Source of the DNA: an uncultured Euryhalocaulis sp.
GTDB taxonomy: Bacteria > Pseudomonadota > Alphaproteobacteria > Caulobacterales > Maricaulaceae
Direction of reading: 5' to 3'
Assembly: GCA_913055605.1 (NCBI GenBank)
Contig: CAJXKJ010000022.1
Coordinates: 1 to 48,213, forward strand
Length of the DNA: 48,213 nt
The notes under the pieces: model-generated
What the model saw: only the letters and a program-made list of their open reading frames with translations
What the model was told of the DNA's origin: nothing
Databases searched by the model: none
Made by a program: the position numbers and the translations under genes
Part shown: positions 22,892-33,682 of the stretch, one piece after another
Layout of the letters: every line of letters starts with the position of its first letter
Numbering within the stretch: the first letter of the stretch is position 1

Positions 22892-24440
22892 TCAGGCGTA
22901 CATCCGCTCGGACATGTCCGCCTCGGCGGCCACCCGCTCGGCGGCGGCCTTTTCCAGGTGCAGCGGCAGGGCGCAGGCCCAGTCGGCCACCTCCTCCAGA
23001 TTATAGTGGCGGCAGGCCTCCATCAGCATGCGCGCCTCCAGCCACATGTCGCCGTCGACGACCGGCATGAACAGGTCGCTGATATTGTCGATGCCCAGAT
23101 AGGTGCGCACCCCGGCCTCCTTCATCTTCACGAAGGGGGCGATGGAATTGTGCAGCGGGCCGGTCATCGGCAGCTGCTTCATGCTGAGCGCCGCCGACGG
23201 GCAGATCACCACGCCCACATCCGCCTGTTTCAGCAGCGCGATAACGCGGTCCTGCTCGCTGTTGTCCTTGCAGGCCAGGGAGATGGAGTGGATGCCGTAG
23301 ACCTCGCCCTGCATGCCGTGCTCGATCGTCTTCAGGCACAGCAGTTCGGTCTCGTTCTGATAGGGATTGTTTTCCTGGTCGACATGGACCTCGACCCGCT
23401 TGCCGAGCTTCAGAAGCACACCCGGCGCGTCGGCATCGGGATAAACCACGTCGAGCGGTTCGTCCGCCTTCAGCTCGCTGACGTTGGCCAGCCGCGTCGA
23501 CGGATAGTCGACCCTGGCGGCACCGGCGGCGCGGGCCGCCGCAGAAATCGGCCAGCTTGCAGGCCTCGATATATTGCGCCCGCGCGTCCTCATCGATGAC
23601 GCCCTCGAGCGGCTGGACGCCGATCTCGAAAATGATGCGGTCCTTGAACTTTTCGCGCACTTCCAGCGCGGCATGGATGGTCTTCAGGCCGACGATGCTG
23701 TCGGCGTCCACCATGGTGCGGCAATAGCGGGCGCCCTGCGCATAGACGACCTCCAGCGCGCGGCTGATCCGCTCCACCAGGTCCTCGTGCGTATAGTTCT
23801 CTTTCAGGTGCCGGTAGAGCTGCCACTTCTTTTCCATGTCGGCGAAGCCGAGCGCCAGATTCTCCGGCGAGATCAGATAGGCCTTGTCGAAATGGCCGTG
23901 ATGGTTCGCGAAGCCGCCGCGCTCCTCGACCAGCTGGAAGAATTTCGATTTCAGGTCCCAGGGCCGCTCGGCCGAGCGGCGGGCATAGTTGAACGTGCCC
24001 TTTTTCAAATCCTCGATGATGACCAGGATCGTCTCGTGCGCGACCTCGCGGTCGGTGACCAGCGGGATGCCCCGCTTGATCGCCATGGAGCGGATCTGTT
24101 TCGCGTCGGAGGCTTCGTCATAGCCGGGGTCGCCGGTCAGGATGTTCACGACGAAGTCGATCTGGCCGTCGGTAAGCAGCTGATCGATGTTCGGCGTCTC
24201 GTGCGAGGAAATCTTGTGCGCGTATTGCGAGGGCACGTCGTGCTCGTCGAAGAAGCGCTTGGTGCCGACCGTGGCGTAGAGCGTGACGCCCGCCTCCGCC
24301 ATCTGGCGGCAGGGCTCCAGCAGGAACTGCTTGTCCTCGAGACTGCCGGCGCTGACGAGAAGGGCGCGCTCTCTCTGATGAGAGAGCAGCTTCAGATTGA
24401 ACGCCAACAGGTCGATCTGCGAGCGTATCTGATCAATCAT
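22892..24440 (-). pseudogene. Frameshifted MGS-like/cytosine-deaminase-like amidohydrolase fusion
   Basis: Two overlapping frames together make about 515 residues. Residues 1-302 from 24440 are in one frame and the rest is in the next. Residues 26-134 look like a methylglyoxal-synthase-type domain as found at the end of carbamoyl-phosphate synthase (RALLVSAGSLEDKQFLLEPC, LYATVGTKRFF, FVVNILTGDP, IPLVTDREVA). The rest is amidohydrolase. Metal ligands are H181/H183 in NHHGHFDKAYL, and in the second frame the His of VEVHVDQENN, the His of GIHSISLA and the Asp of LGIDNIS, which is the cytosine deaminase pattern. The shift lies between 23535 and 23510 in a GC-rich run and needs one extra base (or two missing). 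All catalytic residues survive on either side. GAGGAGA precedes the ATG. A recent pseudogene or a base-calling error is likely; programmed shifting is not supported. Confidence 0.8.
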
Positions 24441-24747
24441 TTTGCTGTCTCCTCGTGTGGCGATCGCTCAGGACACACGCCCCCTAACTCGTGACCCAAT
24501 TCAAAAATTCAATTGGGCTCGATTCGGCAGCGGTGGAAAGACGCCACCCGAGAGCAGTGCACAGCCATTCGGCCGGCGTCCCGGAAGCGGAGTGTATAGC
24601 CCCGCCGGCCCGCCACAGAAAGCCGCCCTGGCGCCGGATTCACAGGCAAATGCAGCCGGCGGGCGGGAAATGCGCCGCCGCCGTCCGAAAACCGGGATGT
24701 GCGGGAGTGCGCCGGCGCGCGGAGCGCCGGGGTCTCAGGCGGGAACC
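24441..24747. other. Gene-free 307-base spacer between the amidohydrolase and ssb
   Basis: No convincing gene is seen on either strand. The 3' side of ssb has a hairpin-like sequence at 24712-24730 (7-bp CCGGCGC/GCGCCGG stem, no T run), a weak terminator candidate. The other end holds the amidohydrolase promoter region, including the inverted repeat at 24495-24517. Confidence 0.6.
24495..24517. promoter_or_regulatory. Inverted repeat upstream of the amidohydrolase fusion
   Basis: CCCAATT and AATTGGG form a 7-bp inverted repeat around the AT-rich core CAAAAATTC, centred 66 bases before the amidohydrolase ATG on the minus strand. The position suits a dimeric regulator site. No regulator gene is adjacent and no family is recognised. 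Confidence 0.45.
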
Positions 24748-25218
24748 CTAGAACGGGATCTCGTCGTCGAGCTCGAAATCTTCCTTGGAGGAAGAGCGGC
24801 CGCCGCTGCCGCCGCCGGAGCTTTCATAGTCTCCGCCGCCGCCGCCATAATCGCCGCCGCCGGAGCCCTTGGCGTCCAGCATCTGGAGCTCGCCGCGGAA
24901 GCGCTGCAGGACGATCTCGGTCGTGTATTTGTCCTGACCGGTCTGGTCCTGCCATTTGCGGGTCTGAAGCTGGCCCTCGATATAAACCTTGGAGCCCTTC
25001 TTCAGATAATTCTCGGCCACCTTCACGAGGTTCTCGTTGAAGATGACGACATTGTGCCACTCGGTCTTCTCGCGGCGTTCGCCGGAGGTCTTGTCGCGCC
25101 AGGTTTCGGACGTGGCGATGCGCAGATTGACGACCGGGTCGCCGCTGTTCAGCCGCCGGATTTCGGGGTCGCGCCCCAGATTGCCGACCAGAATGACCTT
25201 GTTGACGCTGCCTGCCAT
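24748..25218 (-). CDS. ssb: Single-stranded DNA-binding protein
   Basis: SSB coats single-stranded DNA in replication, repair and recombination and recruits partners through its tail. The 156 residues have the OB fold ([57 protein letters not shown]) to about residue 110. A Gly/Ser-rich linker ([18 protein letters not shown]) and the partner-binding tip DDEIPF follow. The start [10 protein letters not shown] at 25218 fits the family; the open frame upstream of it does not. An SOS box lies 122 bases upstream, so LexA control is predicted. It normally neighbours uvrA, which is about 3 kb away here. Confidence 0.97.
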   Translation of the reverse strand: MAGSVNKVILVGNLGRDPEIRRLNSGDPVVNLRIATSETWRDKTSGERREKTEWHNVVIFNENLVKVAENYLKKGSKVYIEGQLQTRKWQDQTGQDKYTTEIVLQRFRGELQMLDAKGSGGGDYGGGGGDYESSGGGSGGRSSSKEDFELDDEIPF

Positions 25219-25339
25219 CGAACTTCGCCCCTGTATCTTGCGCTTGTGATCGCCGCTGGCGGGAATCCCCGGATCGCGCGACCCTAGCGGAGCAGGCGCG
25301 CGTGTCACCTGCCCCGCGCCGGGTTGTGCACAGGGATTT

Positions 25340-25354
25340 GTTCACATTTTGTTC
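25340..25354 (-). promoter_or_regulatory. LexA (SOS) box upstream of ssb
   Basis: GTTC-ACATTTT-GTTC is an exact GTTC-N7-GTTC direct repeat, the known operator of alphaproteobacterial LexA. It lies 122 bases before the ssb start in the 194-base spacer between ssb and the esterase gene. A 12-base palindrome CTTGCGCGCAAG (25354-25365) abuts it. Confidence 0.75.
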
Positions 25355-25412
25355 TTGCGCGCAAGCCGCCGCCCGGACCCGGCGGCGGCCCGCGCCCGTC
25401 TGAGCGCCGCCT

Positions 25413-26456
25413 TTATTCGCCGGCGGCCAGATGCTCGGTGAAGAACGGCATCAGGTCGGTCTCGAACCGCTCCGGGATGCGGTTGGTGTGGTCGCCCTCA
25501 TAGGTCTCCCAGTCATGATCGACGCCATAGGCGGTCAGGATATCGTGCAGGCGCTCATTGCCGCCGACCAGGCCGTCCTGCAGCCCGACCTCCATGCCCA
25601 GCGCGTTCAGGCTTTTCAGCGCCGACACATATTGGTGGACCATGGTGATGGGCGCGTTCGCGGCCCATGCGGCGACGGCCTCTTCCTGCACTTCGCCATC
25701 CACGACCGGCGGGGCGAAATAGAAGGGCGGGTTCTGCGGGTCCGGCGCCCAGGCGGCGGCGGTGGCCCGCTGTACGGCGGCGAACTCCAGCGTCTCGGCC
25801 TGGTGCGGCTCGCCCTCGTCCAGCGCATCCATCTGGTCGAAGCCCGGCGTGCCCGGCTGCGGCGCGGGCTGCGGCGGCAGGCAGCAGGCGCTCATCGCAT
25901 AGACTGCGCCGAACGTCCCGGCCCGCTTCATGCCAATGCGCAGCGCGCCATAGCCGCCCATCGAATGCCCGGCCAGGCCGCGCGACGCGCGCTCCGGAAT
26001 GGTGCGGTAATGGCTGTCGACATAGTCGACCAGATCGCCGGCGATGAAGCTCTCCCAGTCCCCGATCGTGGCGGAGGTGGAGTACATGCTGCCGCCGTGC
26101 AGGGTGAAGGCGCTGGGCGTCACCACGATCATCTCCGCCGCGCCGGCCGCGTAGGCGTTCTCCAGCGGCGCGGGGAAGCCCATGAAATTGTCCCAATAGG
26201 CCGCGTCGATGCCATAGCCGTGCAGCATGTAGACGACCGGATAGCGCCGGTCCGTGTCCTCGGAATAGCTGGGCGGCAGATAGACATAGACCTCGCGGTC
26301 CGCCGAATTGCCCTCCAGATTTCCCTCCAGGCTGGCGCCGTGAACGGTGACCGTTTCCTGCGTCACGCCCTGGGCCAAACTCTGGGCCAGCGCCGCGGCC
26401 GGCGCGGCCAGCATAACGGCGGCCGCAATGGCGGCGCGTGCGATCGAGATGCGCAT
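25413..26456 (-). CDS. Secreted alpha/beta hydrolase, esterase D type
   Basis: The 347 residues have a signal peptide (IARAAIAAAVMLAAPAAALA, cleavage near residue 25). A putative-esterase domain of the S-formylglutathione hydrolase/esterase D class follows: REVYVYLPPSY, RRYPVVYMLHGYGIDAAYWD, then the nucleophile elbow GHSMGGYGAL with S165. Acid and His are expected near the end; the His of YEGDHTNRIPER fits the charge-relay His. The product is probably periplasmic, acting on an ester or acting as a feruloyl- or enterochelin-type esterase; the substrate is unknown. It stands alone upstream of the ssb promoter. Confidence 0.85.
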   Translation of the reverse strand: MRISIARAAIAAAVMLAAPAAALAQSLAQGVTQETVTVHGASLEGNLEGNSADREVYVYLPPSYSEDTDRRYPVVYMLHGYGIDAAYWDNFMGFPAPLENAYAAGAAEMIVVTPSAFTLHGGSMYSTSATIGDWESFIAGDLVDYVDSHYRTIPERASRGLAGHSMGGYGALRIGMKRAGTFGAVYAMSACCLPPQPAPQPGTPGFDQMDALDEGEPHQAETLEFAAVQRATAAAWAPDPQNPPFYFAPPVVDGEVQEEAVAAWAANAPITMVHQYVSALKSLNALGMEVGLQDGLVGGNERLHDILTAYGVDHDWETYEGDHTNRIPERFETDLMPFFTEHLAAGE

Positions 26457-26642
26457 GAGTGTCTCTCCCCTTGTTCCGGGTTTTCGTTTTGCCGGAGGCT
26501 AGACCGCCGCGCGCCGCGCGCAAAGCAATCGGGGACAAACGCTGCATGGCCTCTCGACCCCGCGCGGCGCCCGTGTTGAGAATAAGCGCATGCGGAATCG
26601 CGCGCGGGGGCGCGCTGGTGAAGAAGGCGGGGCGAACGGGCC

Positions 26643-27020
26643 GTGGCGAAATATAATTGTCGGAAGTGCCCGGGCTATTGCTGCTCCTACCCGCTCATCA
26701 TCCTGACCAAGAAGGACGTGGCGCGCCTGGCCAAGGGCTTCGGCATGGAGTTCGAAAAGGCCGACAAGAAATTCACGCGCCCGGCCGAGGGCTACAAGCG
26801 CACCATGCGCCGCGTGCCGGACGAGCATTACGGCAAGATTTGCCAGTTCTTCGATCAGGAGAAGCGCTGCTGCGGCATTTATGAAATCCGCCCGGCGATC
26901 TGCCGCGACTTCCCCGGCGAGGACAGCAAGTGCGGCTATTACGAGTTCCTGAAATTCGAGCGCAGCGGCCAAGAAGACAAGGAATACGTCTCGGTGACCA
27001 ATCACACCGAGGACGCGTAG
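26643..27020 (+). CDS. YkgJ-family cysteine cluster protein
   Basis: The 125 residues carry the N-terminal CRKCPGYCC motif (C6, C9, C13, C14). A second Cys-rich part follows (KICQFFDQEKRCCGIYEIRP, AICRDFPGEDSKCGYYEF), the pattern of the zinc/iron-chelator domain family YkgJ. Nine or more Cys suggest bound metal, perhaps an Fe-S cluster. The start is a GTG at 26643 (read MAKYNCRKCPGYC). No upstream in-frame ATG gives a family-like start, and the ribosome site is weak. Role is unknown; it is a stand-alone cytoplasmic protein here. Confidence 0.85.
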   Translation: MAKYNCRKCPGYCCSYPLIILTKKDVARLAKGFGMEFEKADKKFTRPAEGYKRTMRRVPDEHYGKICQFFDQEKRCCGIYEIRPAICRDFPGEDSKCGYYEFLKFERSGQEDKEYVSVTNHTEDA

Positions 27021-27026
27021 GCCGCC

Positions 27027-27281
27027 TCAGCCGCGCGTGCGCGACCGCAGCCATTTCAGCGAGCCGTCCGCCAGCCCCTTGAACTTCGCCTCGTCCGTCA
27101 GCAGCGCTACGAACAGCGGTGTGTCTTCCGGCAGCGCGCGCTTCAGGGCGTGATAGAGTTTCGAGCGCGCAGCCTCGGTGTCGAACAGGAACAGGCCGTC
27201 GGCCAGCCGCTTGGCCTCGAACTCCGCCTCCACCGTATCGGACGCGCTCTTGGGCGCGTCGAACCAGCCCAGATAGATCAT
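27027..27281 (-). CDS. Small protein of unknown function
   Basis: The 84 residues read MIYLGWFDAPKSASDTVEAE, continue with FEAKRLADGLFLFDTEAARS and end SLKWLRSRTRG. It is cytoplasmic by appearance, with no signal peptide or membrane span and a basic C-terminus. The start at 27281 is chosen because the sequence upstream is not protein-like. Its 3' end converges with the YkgJ gene 6 bases away. No family is recognised, and the evidence for expression is only the regular codon pattern. Confidence 0.55.
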   Translation of the reverse strand: MIYLGWFDAPKSASDTVEAEFEAKRLADGLFLFDTEAARSKLYHALKRALPEDTPLFVALLTDEAKFKGLADGSLKWLRSRTRG

Positions 27282-27406
27282 GGCCCGCCAACGCGTTGCG
27301 GCTCCGCTGCGTTCCTGCCGGAGACTATGAACGGCTACGCCCAACGCGTGGGCAGCCCTATCCAGAGGGTCTAAGCTCTCGCGGTGACACAGGGACGGCG
27401 ACCGGA

Positions 27407-27880
27407 ATGAAGCGGGGCGCACTCGAAACCTTTTTTCTTATCGCCGTCGCGTCGGGTCTGAACGCATGCGCCACCGATTCAAAATCGGATCGGGAGGATC
27501 AGTGGATATTGCGGAACGAGGCGGACGCGGCGGGTCCGGTCGCCGTGTTTCTGGACTGGCGGTATGCGTCGGTCGTCTTCCGCGCGCATTGCGAGGCTGA
27601 GTCCGGGGCGCTTGTGATCGCGTATGCAGGCGACCCGGCGCTTCCCGCACCGGCCAGCGCCCCGATGGAGCTGATCCTCGACGAGACGCCGTGGCCCATG
27701 GAGACCGAGCCCCTTGGGTCCGGCCAGCAAGGGCGTCTGACCGTTTCCCCGGATTTGGCCGCAGCGGTCGCGGGTGCGGAATGGATTTCCATCTGGGCGG
27801 ACAATGAGATGGATGAGCCCTGGTACACTGGCCGGTCGGCGCCGCTGCGGGACGTGGTCGAATATTGCGCCGCTCAATAG
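27407..27880 (+). CDS. Putative lipoprotein of unknown function
   Basis: The 157 residues start [20 protein letters not shown] with a lipobox LNAC (Cys at residue 21), which predicts a lipid-anchored envelope protein. The mature part is mostly beta by appearance, with [38 protein letters not shown] and [16 protein letters not shown], and a third Cys near the end (VEYCAAQ). It has no recognised family. It lies 83 bases before the SOS box of uvrA, on the same strand, and is divergent from the 84-aa gene. Confidence 0.7.
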   Translation: MKRGALETFFLIAVASGLNACATDSKSDREDQWILRNEADAAGPVAVFLDWRYASVVFRAHCEAESGALVIAYAGDPALPAPASAPMELILDETPWPMETEPLGSGQQGRLTVSPDLAAAVAGAEWISIWADNEMDEPWYTGRSAPLRDVVEYCAAQ

Positions 27881-27963
27881 CGCCGGGCTGCTTTGAATGA
27901 CGCAAGGCGGCTTGTGCTTCCTGCGATTCCGCCTATCTCCGCTACGCTGGCGCGGCGCCCGAC

Positions 27964-27978
27964 GTTCCCCTAATGTTC
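27964..27978 (+). promoter_or_regulatory. LexA (SOS) box upstream of uvrA
   Basis: GTTC-CCCTAAT-GTTC is an exact GTTC-N7-GTTC repeat, 59 bases before the uvrA start. It matches the alphaproteobacterial LexA operator. uvrA and ssb are classic LexA targets in Caulobacter, which makes this and the box at 25340 more credible together. Confidence 0.8.
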
Positions 27979-28037
27979 CGGTGGAGATGTGAGTCGTCCG
28001 GCAAGCCGCCGATAGCGAACTCCGATACAAGCGAAGC

Positions 28038-30977
<2,940 letters not shown>

Positions 30978-30991
30978 CGGTCTAGACGGCG

Positions 30992-31957
30992 CTAGACGGG
31001 CGTCAGCGCCGTCCGCCCGGTCGTGCGCCGCCACAGCGCCCAGGAGATCAGCGCCAGCACGGCCAGCATCGCCACCGTGCCCGGCACGCTGGGGTCGAAC
31101 TCGGTGACCGACGTGATGTTGGTGAAGGCGTCGGAGGCGATCTCCAGCGGCCCCTTGGTCGGGTCCTCGCCCAGCGCCTGGGCCGTGGCCGCGGTCATCA
31201 GCACATAATTGTACAGGCCGTGCGCCCCGCACACGCCCCAGATCGACCGTTCGGCGAGCGCATAGAAGGCGAAGATCACCGCGATCAGCGCCACGCCCAG
31301 CACGACCAGCATCCCCGGCAGCGGCGCGAACCACAGATAATGCGCATGCACCGCGGCGAAGCCGGCGGTGGAGACCCCGACCGCGACCATCGGCCCGCGC
31401 CGGGCGGCGACCGAGGACAGCATCCAGCCGCGGAACACGACCTCCTCCGCCCCGCCCTGGAAGCAGAAGATGATCAGGAACACGATCAGGAAGATCGCGC
31501 CGTCCGCCGAATCCAGCCGGCGCAGCCCGGCCATCAGCGGCGCCACGTCCTGCGGCGCCATCACCGCGCCCAGCGCCAGCATGGCGGCGGCCAGCAGCCC
31601 CCCGGCCAGCGCGCCGCGCAGATAGCGCCACGGCCCGCGCGTGAAGCCGATGGTCGCCGCGCCGCGCCGCTCGAACAGCCGGGCCCAGAGCCAGGCGCTG
31701 GCCCCGAACGCGACGAAGGAACACAGGATGATGCTGGACAGCATCCAGAACTGCAGCGTGCCGGTCATGCCCTCCAGCGCCGCGTAGATGGCGAAGGGCG
31801 CGGCGGCGGGCAGCGCCGCGATATTGGCGGCCACCAGGAAGCCGACCGGCAGGACCAGCGCCGCCAGCACCCATGTCAGGCGCGCGCCCGCCGGGATCGG
31901 GGCGTAGGGGCCGGGTCCGTAACGGTCGGCGTCTGCGCCGGAATCAGAAAATGGCAT
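30992..31957 (-). CDS. CPBP-family intramembrane metalloprotease
   Basis: This multi-pass membrane protein of 321 residues has about eight hydrophobic segments. The family motif EEVVFRGW lies at about residues 180-187. Further His residues follow in AAVHAHYLW and GAHGLYNYV, completing the EExxxR and FxxxH-type catalytic pattern of CAAX-protease-like proteins (CPBP). Members cleave prenylated or membrane substrates in some organisms and have roles in bacteriocin self-immunity in others; the role here is unknown. Its ATG at 31957 overlaps the last 14 bases of exoD-like gene 31944-32570, so translation is probably coupled. Confidence 0.85.
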   Translation of the reverse strand: MPFSDSGADADRYGPGPYAPIPAGARLTWVLAALVLPVGFLVAANIAALPAAAPFAIYAALEGMTGTLQFWMLSSIILCSFVAFGASAWLWARLFERRGAATIGFTRGPWRYLRGALAGGLLAAAMLALGAVMAPQDVAPLMAGLRRLDSADGAIFLIVFLIIFCFQGGAEEVVFRGWMLSSVAARRGPMVAVGVSTAGFAAVHAHYLWFAPLPGMLVVLGVALIAVIFAFYALAERSIWGVCGAHGLYNYVLMTAATAQALGEDPTKGPLEIASDAFTNITSVTEFDPSVPGTVAMLAVLALISWALWRRTTGRTALTPV

Positions 31958-32570
31958 TCAGAGCCACGGAAAATGTGCGGGAAAAGATCATCGCGATGGA
32001 GGCCGACGCGATGACGAGGCCGAAGGCCAGCACCAGCCCGTCATGCGTGGTCAGCGCCAGCGAAAGCAGCAGAACCGCCGCCGCCGGGATGACGATGCCC
32101 CCGGGGATCAGGGAAAAGACGAACATGGAAAGGCCCAGAACCAGACAGACAGCCGCCACGAACCATACGACGACCGGGTGAAGCAATATCTCAAGGCGCG
32201 GCTCGAACAAGACGCCGATGCGGCGGAACCACGGCCGGACCCGGTCCAGCATCGCGTCGAACTTCGCGTCGTCCATATGCGCCCGGCGCAAAAAGCCGGG
32301 CAGCCACAGCTTCTTGTGCGACAGCAGGAATTGCAGCGAGATCAGCACGACCAGCGCCGAACAACCCCAGGACACGCCCGGCAGCGCCCCGATCACCGGC
32401 ACGATGGCGATCAGGGAGGGAACCAGCAGAAGCGGGCCGAAGGCGCGCGGCCCGAACGCGGCCAGGATGTCGTCAAGGGAAATCTCCCCGCCGTCGCGCG
32501 CCTCTTTCAGGATATCAAGCACTTCGACCAGGCTCAGGCCGCGTTGCCGGTCGTATGTGATGGGGGTCAT
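31944..32570 (-). CDS. ExoD-family exopolysaccharide synthesis protein
   Basis: The 208 residues resemble ExoD: a soluble N-terminus (LSLVEVLDILKEARDGGEIS, LDDILAAFGPRAFGPLLLV), then four hydrophobic segments, among them VWFVAAVCLVLGLSMFVFSL and IVIPAAAVLLLSLALTTHDG. ExoD is needed for exopolysaccharide and nodule invasion in Sinorhizobium, but the biochemical role is not clear, so only the family is asserted. The ATG at 32570 has no strong ribosome site. It overlaps the CPBP gene and follows the membrane protein block on the same strand. Confidence 0.82.
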   Translation of the reverse strand: MTPITYDRQRGLSLVEVLDILKEARDGGEISLDDILAAFGPRAFGPLLLVPSLIAIVPVIGALPGVSWGCSALVVLISLQFLLSHKKLWLPGFLRRAHMDDAKFDAMLDRVRPWFRRIGVLFEPRLEILLHPVVVWFVAAVCLVLGLSMFVFSLIPGGIVIPAAAVLLLSLALTTHDGLVLAFGLVIASASIAMIFSRTFSVALNAIF

Positions 32571-32629
32571 CGCGCCGCCGCCGGTCGGGGTTTGCTCACC
32601 CTATCCCTAACCGGAAAGCTGCCGCCGCG

Positions 32630-33598
32630 CTATCGCAGCTCGCCGCAGGCGCGCTTCACCGAATAGACGTTCGCGCCAGCCAGCATGGCCTGGACGACAA
32701 ATGCGAACACGCATCCGGCCAGTGCGAAAACCAGATAGACCGGCGCGAGCCGGCGCATCATCTCGAACATAATGGCGGGGTCCATCTGACTGTCCGGCTG
32801 GGCGGCGAGTTCCTCCATCATCGGCATGACCTGAAGCATCATGATCGGCTGCATGGCGATATTCATGGCGAGGCTGGCGCCGAAATAGACGAGGCAGACC
32901 AGCACGTACGCGCCGAAGCGCGGCCAGTAATCCTGCGCCGTCAGGCGCCATGCCGCGCCCAGTCCAAACCCGCCATCGCGGACCGACAAGGCCGCCGCCG
33001 GCGCAAATCGCGCCGCAATGCCCGGCCATAGCGGCAGCGCAACGACGAACGCCAAGGCCCCGGCCAGGCTGAGCAGAAGGGATTGCGTCTGCGCCCCTGT
33101 CACCGCCAACACGGTGAACGGCAGAAAAAGTACGAAGGGCAGAACCGGAACGAAGAACAGCATCAGGACGATCAGTTTCAGCTCCGCCCCGGCGAAGCGA
33201 ATCCGCATCCCGCGGCCCAGCAGCCAGCGCAGCAGCGCCGCGTCCACGACCGCGTACCAGCACAGGAGAACGGCCACGCCGAGGATCCAGAGGAGGCCCC
33301 AGCCGACAATTGGGAACACGGGCAGATCCGGTGTCGAGCCCTCCGCCTCCACCGACACCGCGGCGCTGAAGAACTTCATCGTCGGCGGGATGGAGAGCAG
33401 CAATATCGCCAGATACGCCAGCAGATAGAAGCCGCCCAGCAATAGCAGCGGCCGCCACCCCTCCCGCCGCGCATGGGCGAAGACGTGAAAGGCCGCGGCG
33501 CCGGATTCGAATTTTCCGGATCCGTCGCCGTCTGGTCCGCCATCAACTGGCGCGACAGGGTCCGAGGGGCCGCCCGGCCCGGGCGTGTGATCGGTCAT
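32630..33598 (-). CDS. Multi-pass membrane protein, tandem paralogue 1
   Basis: The 322 residues start MTDHTPGPGGPSDP, with a flexible acidic/Gly-rich head to about residue 40. About six hydrophobic segments follow, such as LLLLGGFYLLAYLAILLLSI and FFVPVLPFVLFLPFTVLAVT. The family is not recognised. The start at 33598 has GGGAGGG 5-8 bases upstream. The head is nearly identical to that of the next upstream gene (33675-34604), and the pair shares FHVFAHARR-like and AARFAPAAALSVRD-like blocks, so they are paralogues. It is the last gene of a four-membrane-gene minus-strand block. Confidence 0.75.
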   Translation of the reverse strand: MTDHTPGPGGPSDPVAPVDGGPDGDGSGKFESGAAAFHVFAHARREGWRPLLLLGGFYLLAYLAILLLSIPPTMKFFSAAVSVEAEGSTPDLPVFPIVGWGLLWILGVAVLLCWYAVVDAALLRWLLGRGMRIRFAGAELKLIVLMLFFVPVLPFVLFLPFTVLAVTGAQTQSLLLSLAGALAFVVALPLWPGIAARFAPAAALSVRDGGFGLGAAWRLTAQDYWPRFGAYVLVCLVYFGASLAMNIAMQPIMMLQVMPMMEELAAQPDSQMDPAIMFEMMRRLAPVYLVFALAGCVFAFVVQAMLAGANVYSVKRACGELR

Positions 33599-33682
33599 CG
33601 TCCCTCCCCGGTCCGCCGCCGTTTTCGGCTGTGCCGAACCCCGAAAAAAAGCGAAGCCCGGCGTTGCGAAGGGGTCAAGCCC
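33567..33682. repeat. Duplicated spacer, copy A (partner 34573-34687)
   Basis: Bases 33567-33636 are identical to 34573-34642 (70 of 70). The match then continues with few changes through GCGAAGCCCGG and GGGGTCAAGCC, near 33682. The repeat covers the stop region of one gene, the whole spacer and the first 12 or so codons of the next. A small hairpin TTCGGC-TGT-GCCGAA lies in it (one G-U pair in the other copy). Confidence 0.9.

Noticed and set aside
23510-23535. Programmed +1 frameshift in the amidohydrolase gene
   Set aside because: No slippery sequence, stop codon in the zero frame or other recoding signal is seen; decay or error is simpler.
25354-25365. CTTGCGCGCAAG palindrome next to the ssb SOS box
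   Set aside because: A 12-base GC palindrome is expected by chance in such DNA; it is mentioned only as context.
30985-31013. Terminator between uvrA and the CPBP gene
   Set aside because: There is a 9-bp stem but no T run, and it overlaps the CPBP stop, so it is not called as a terminator.
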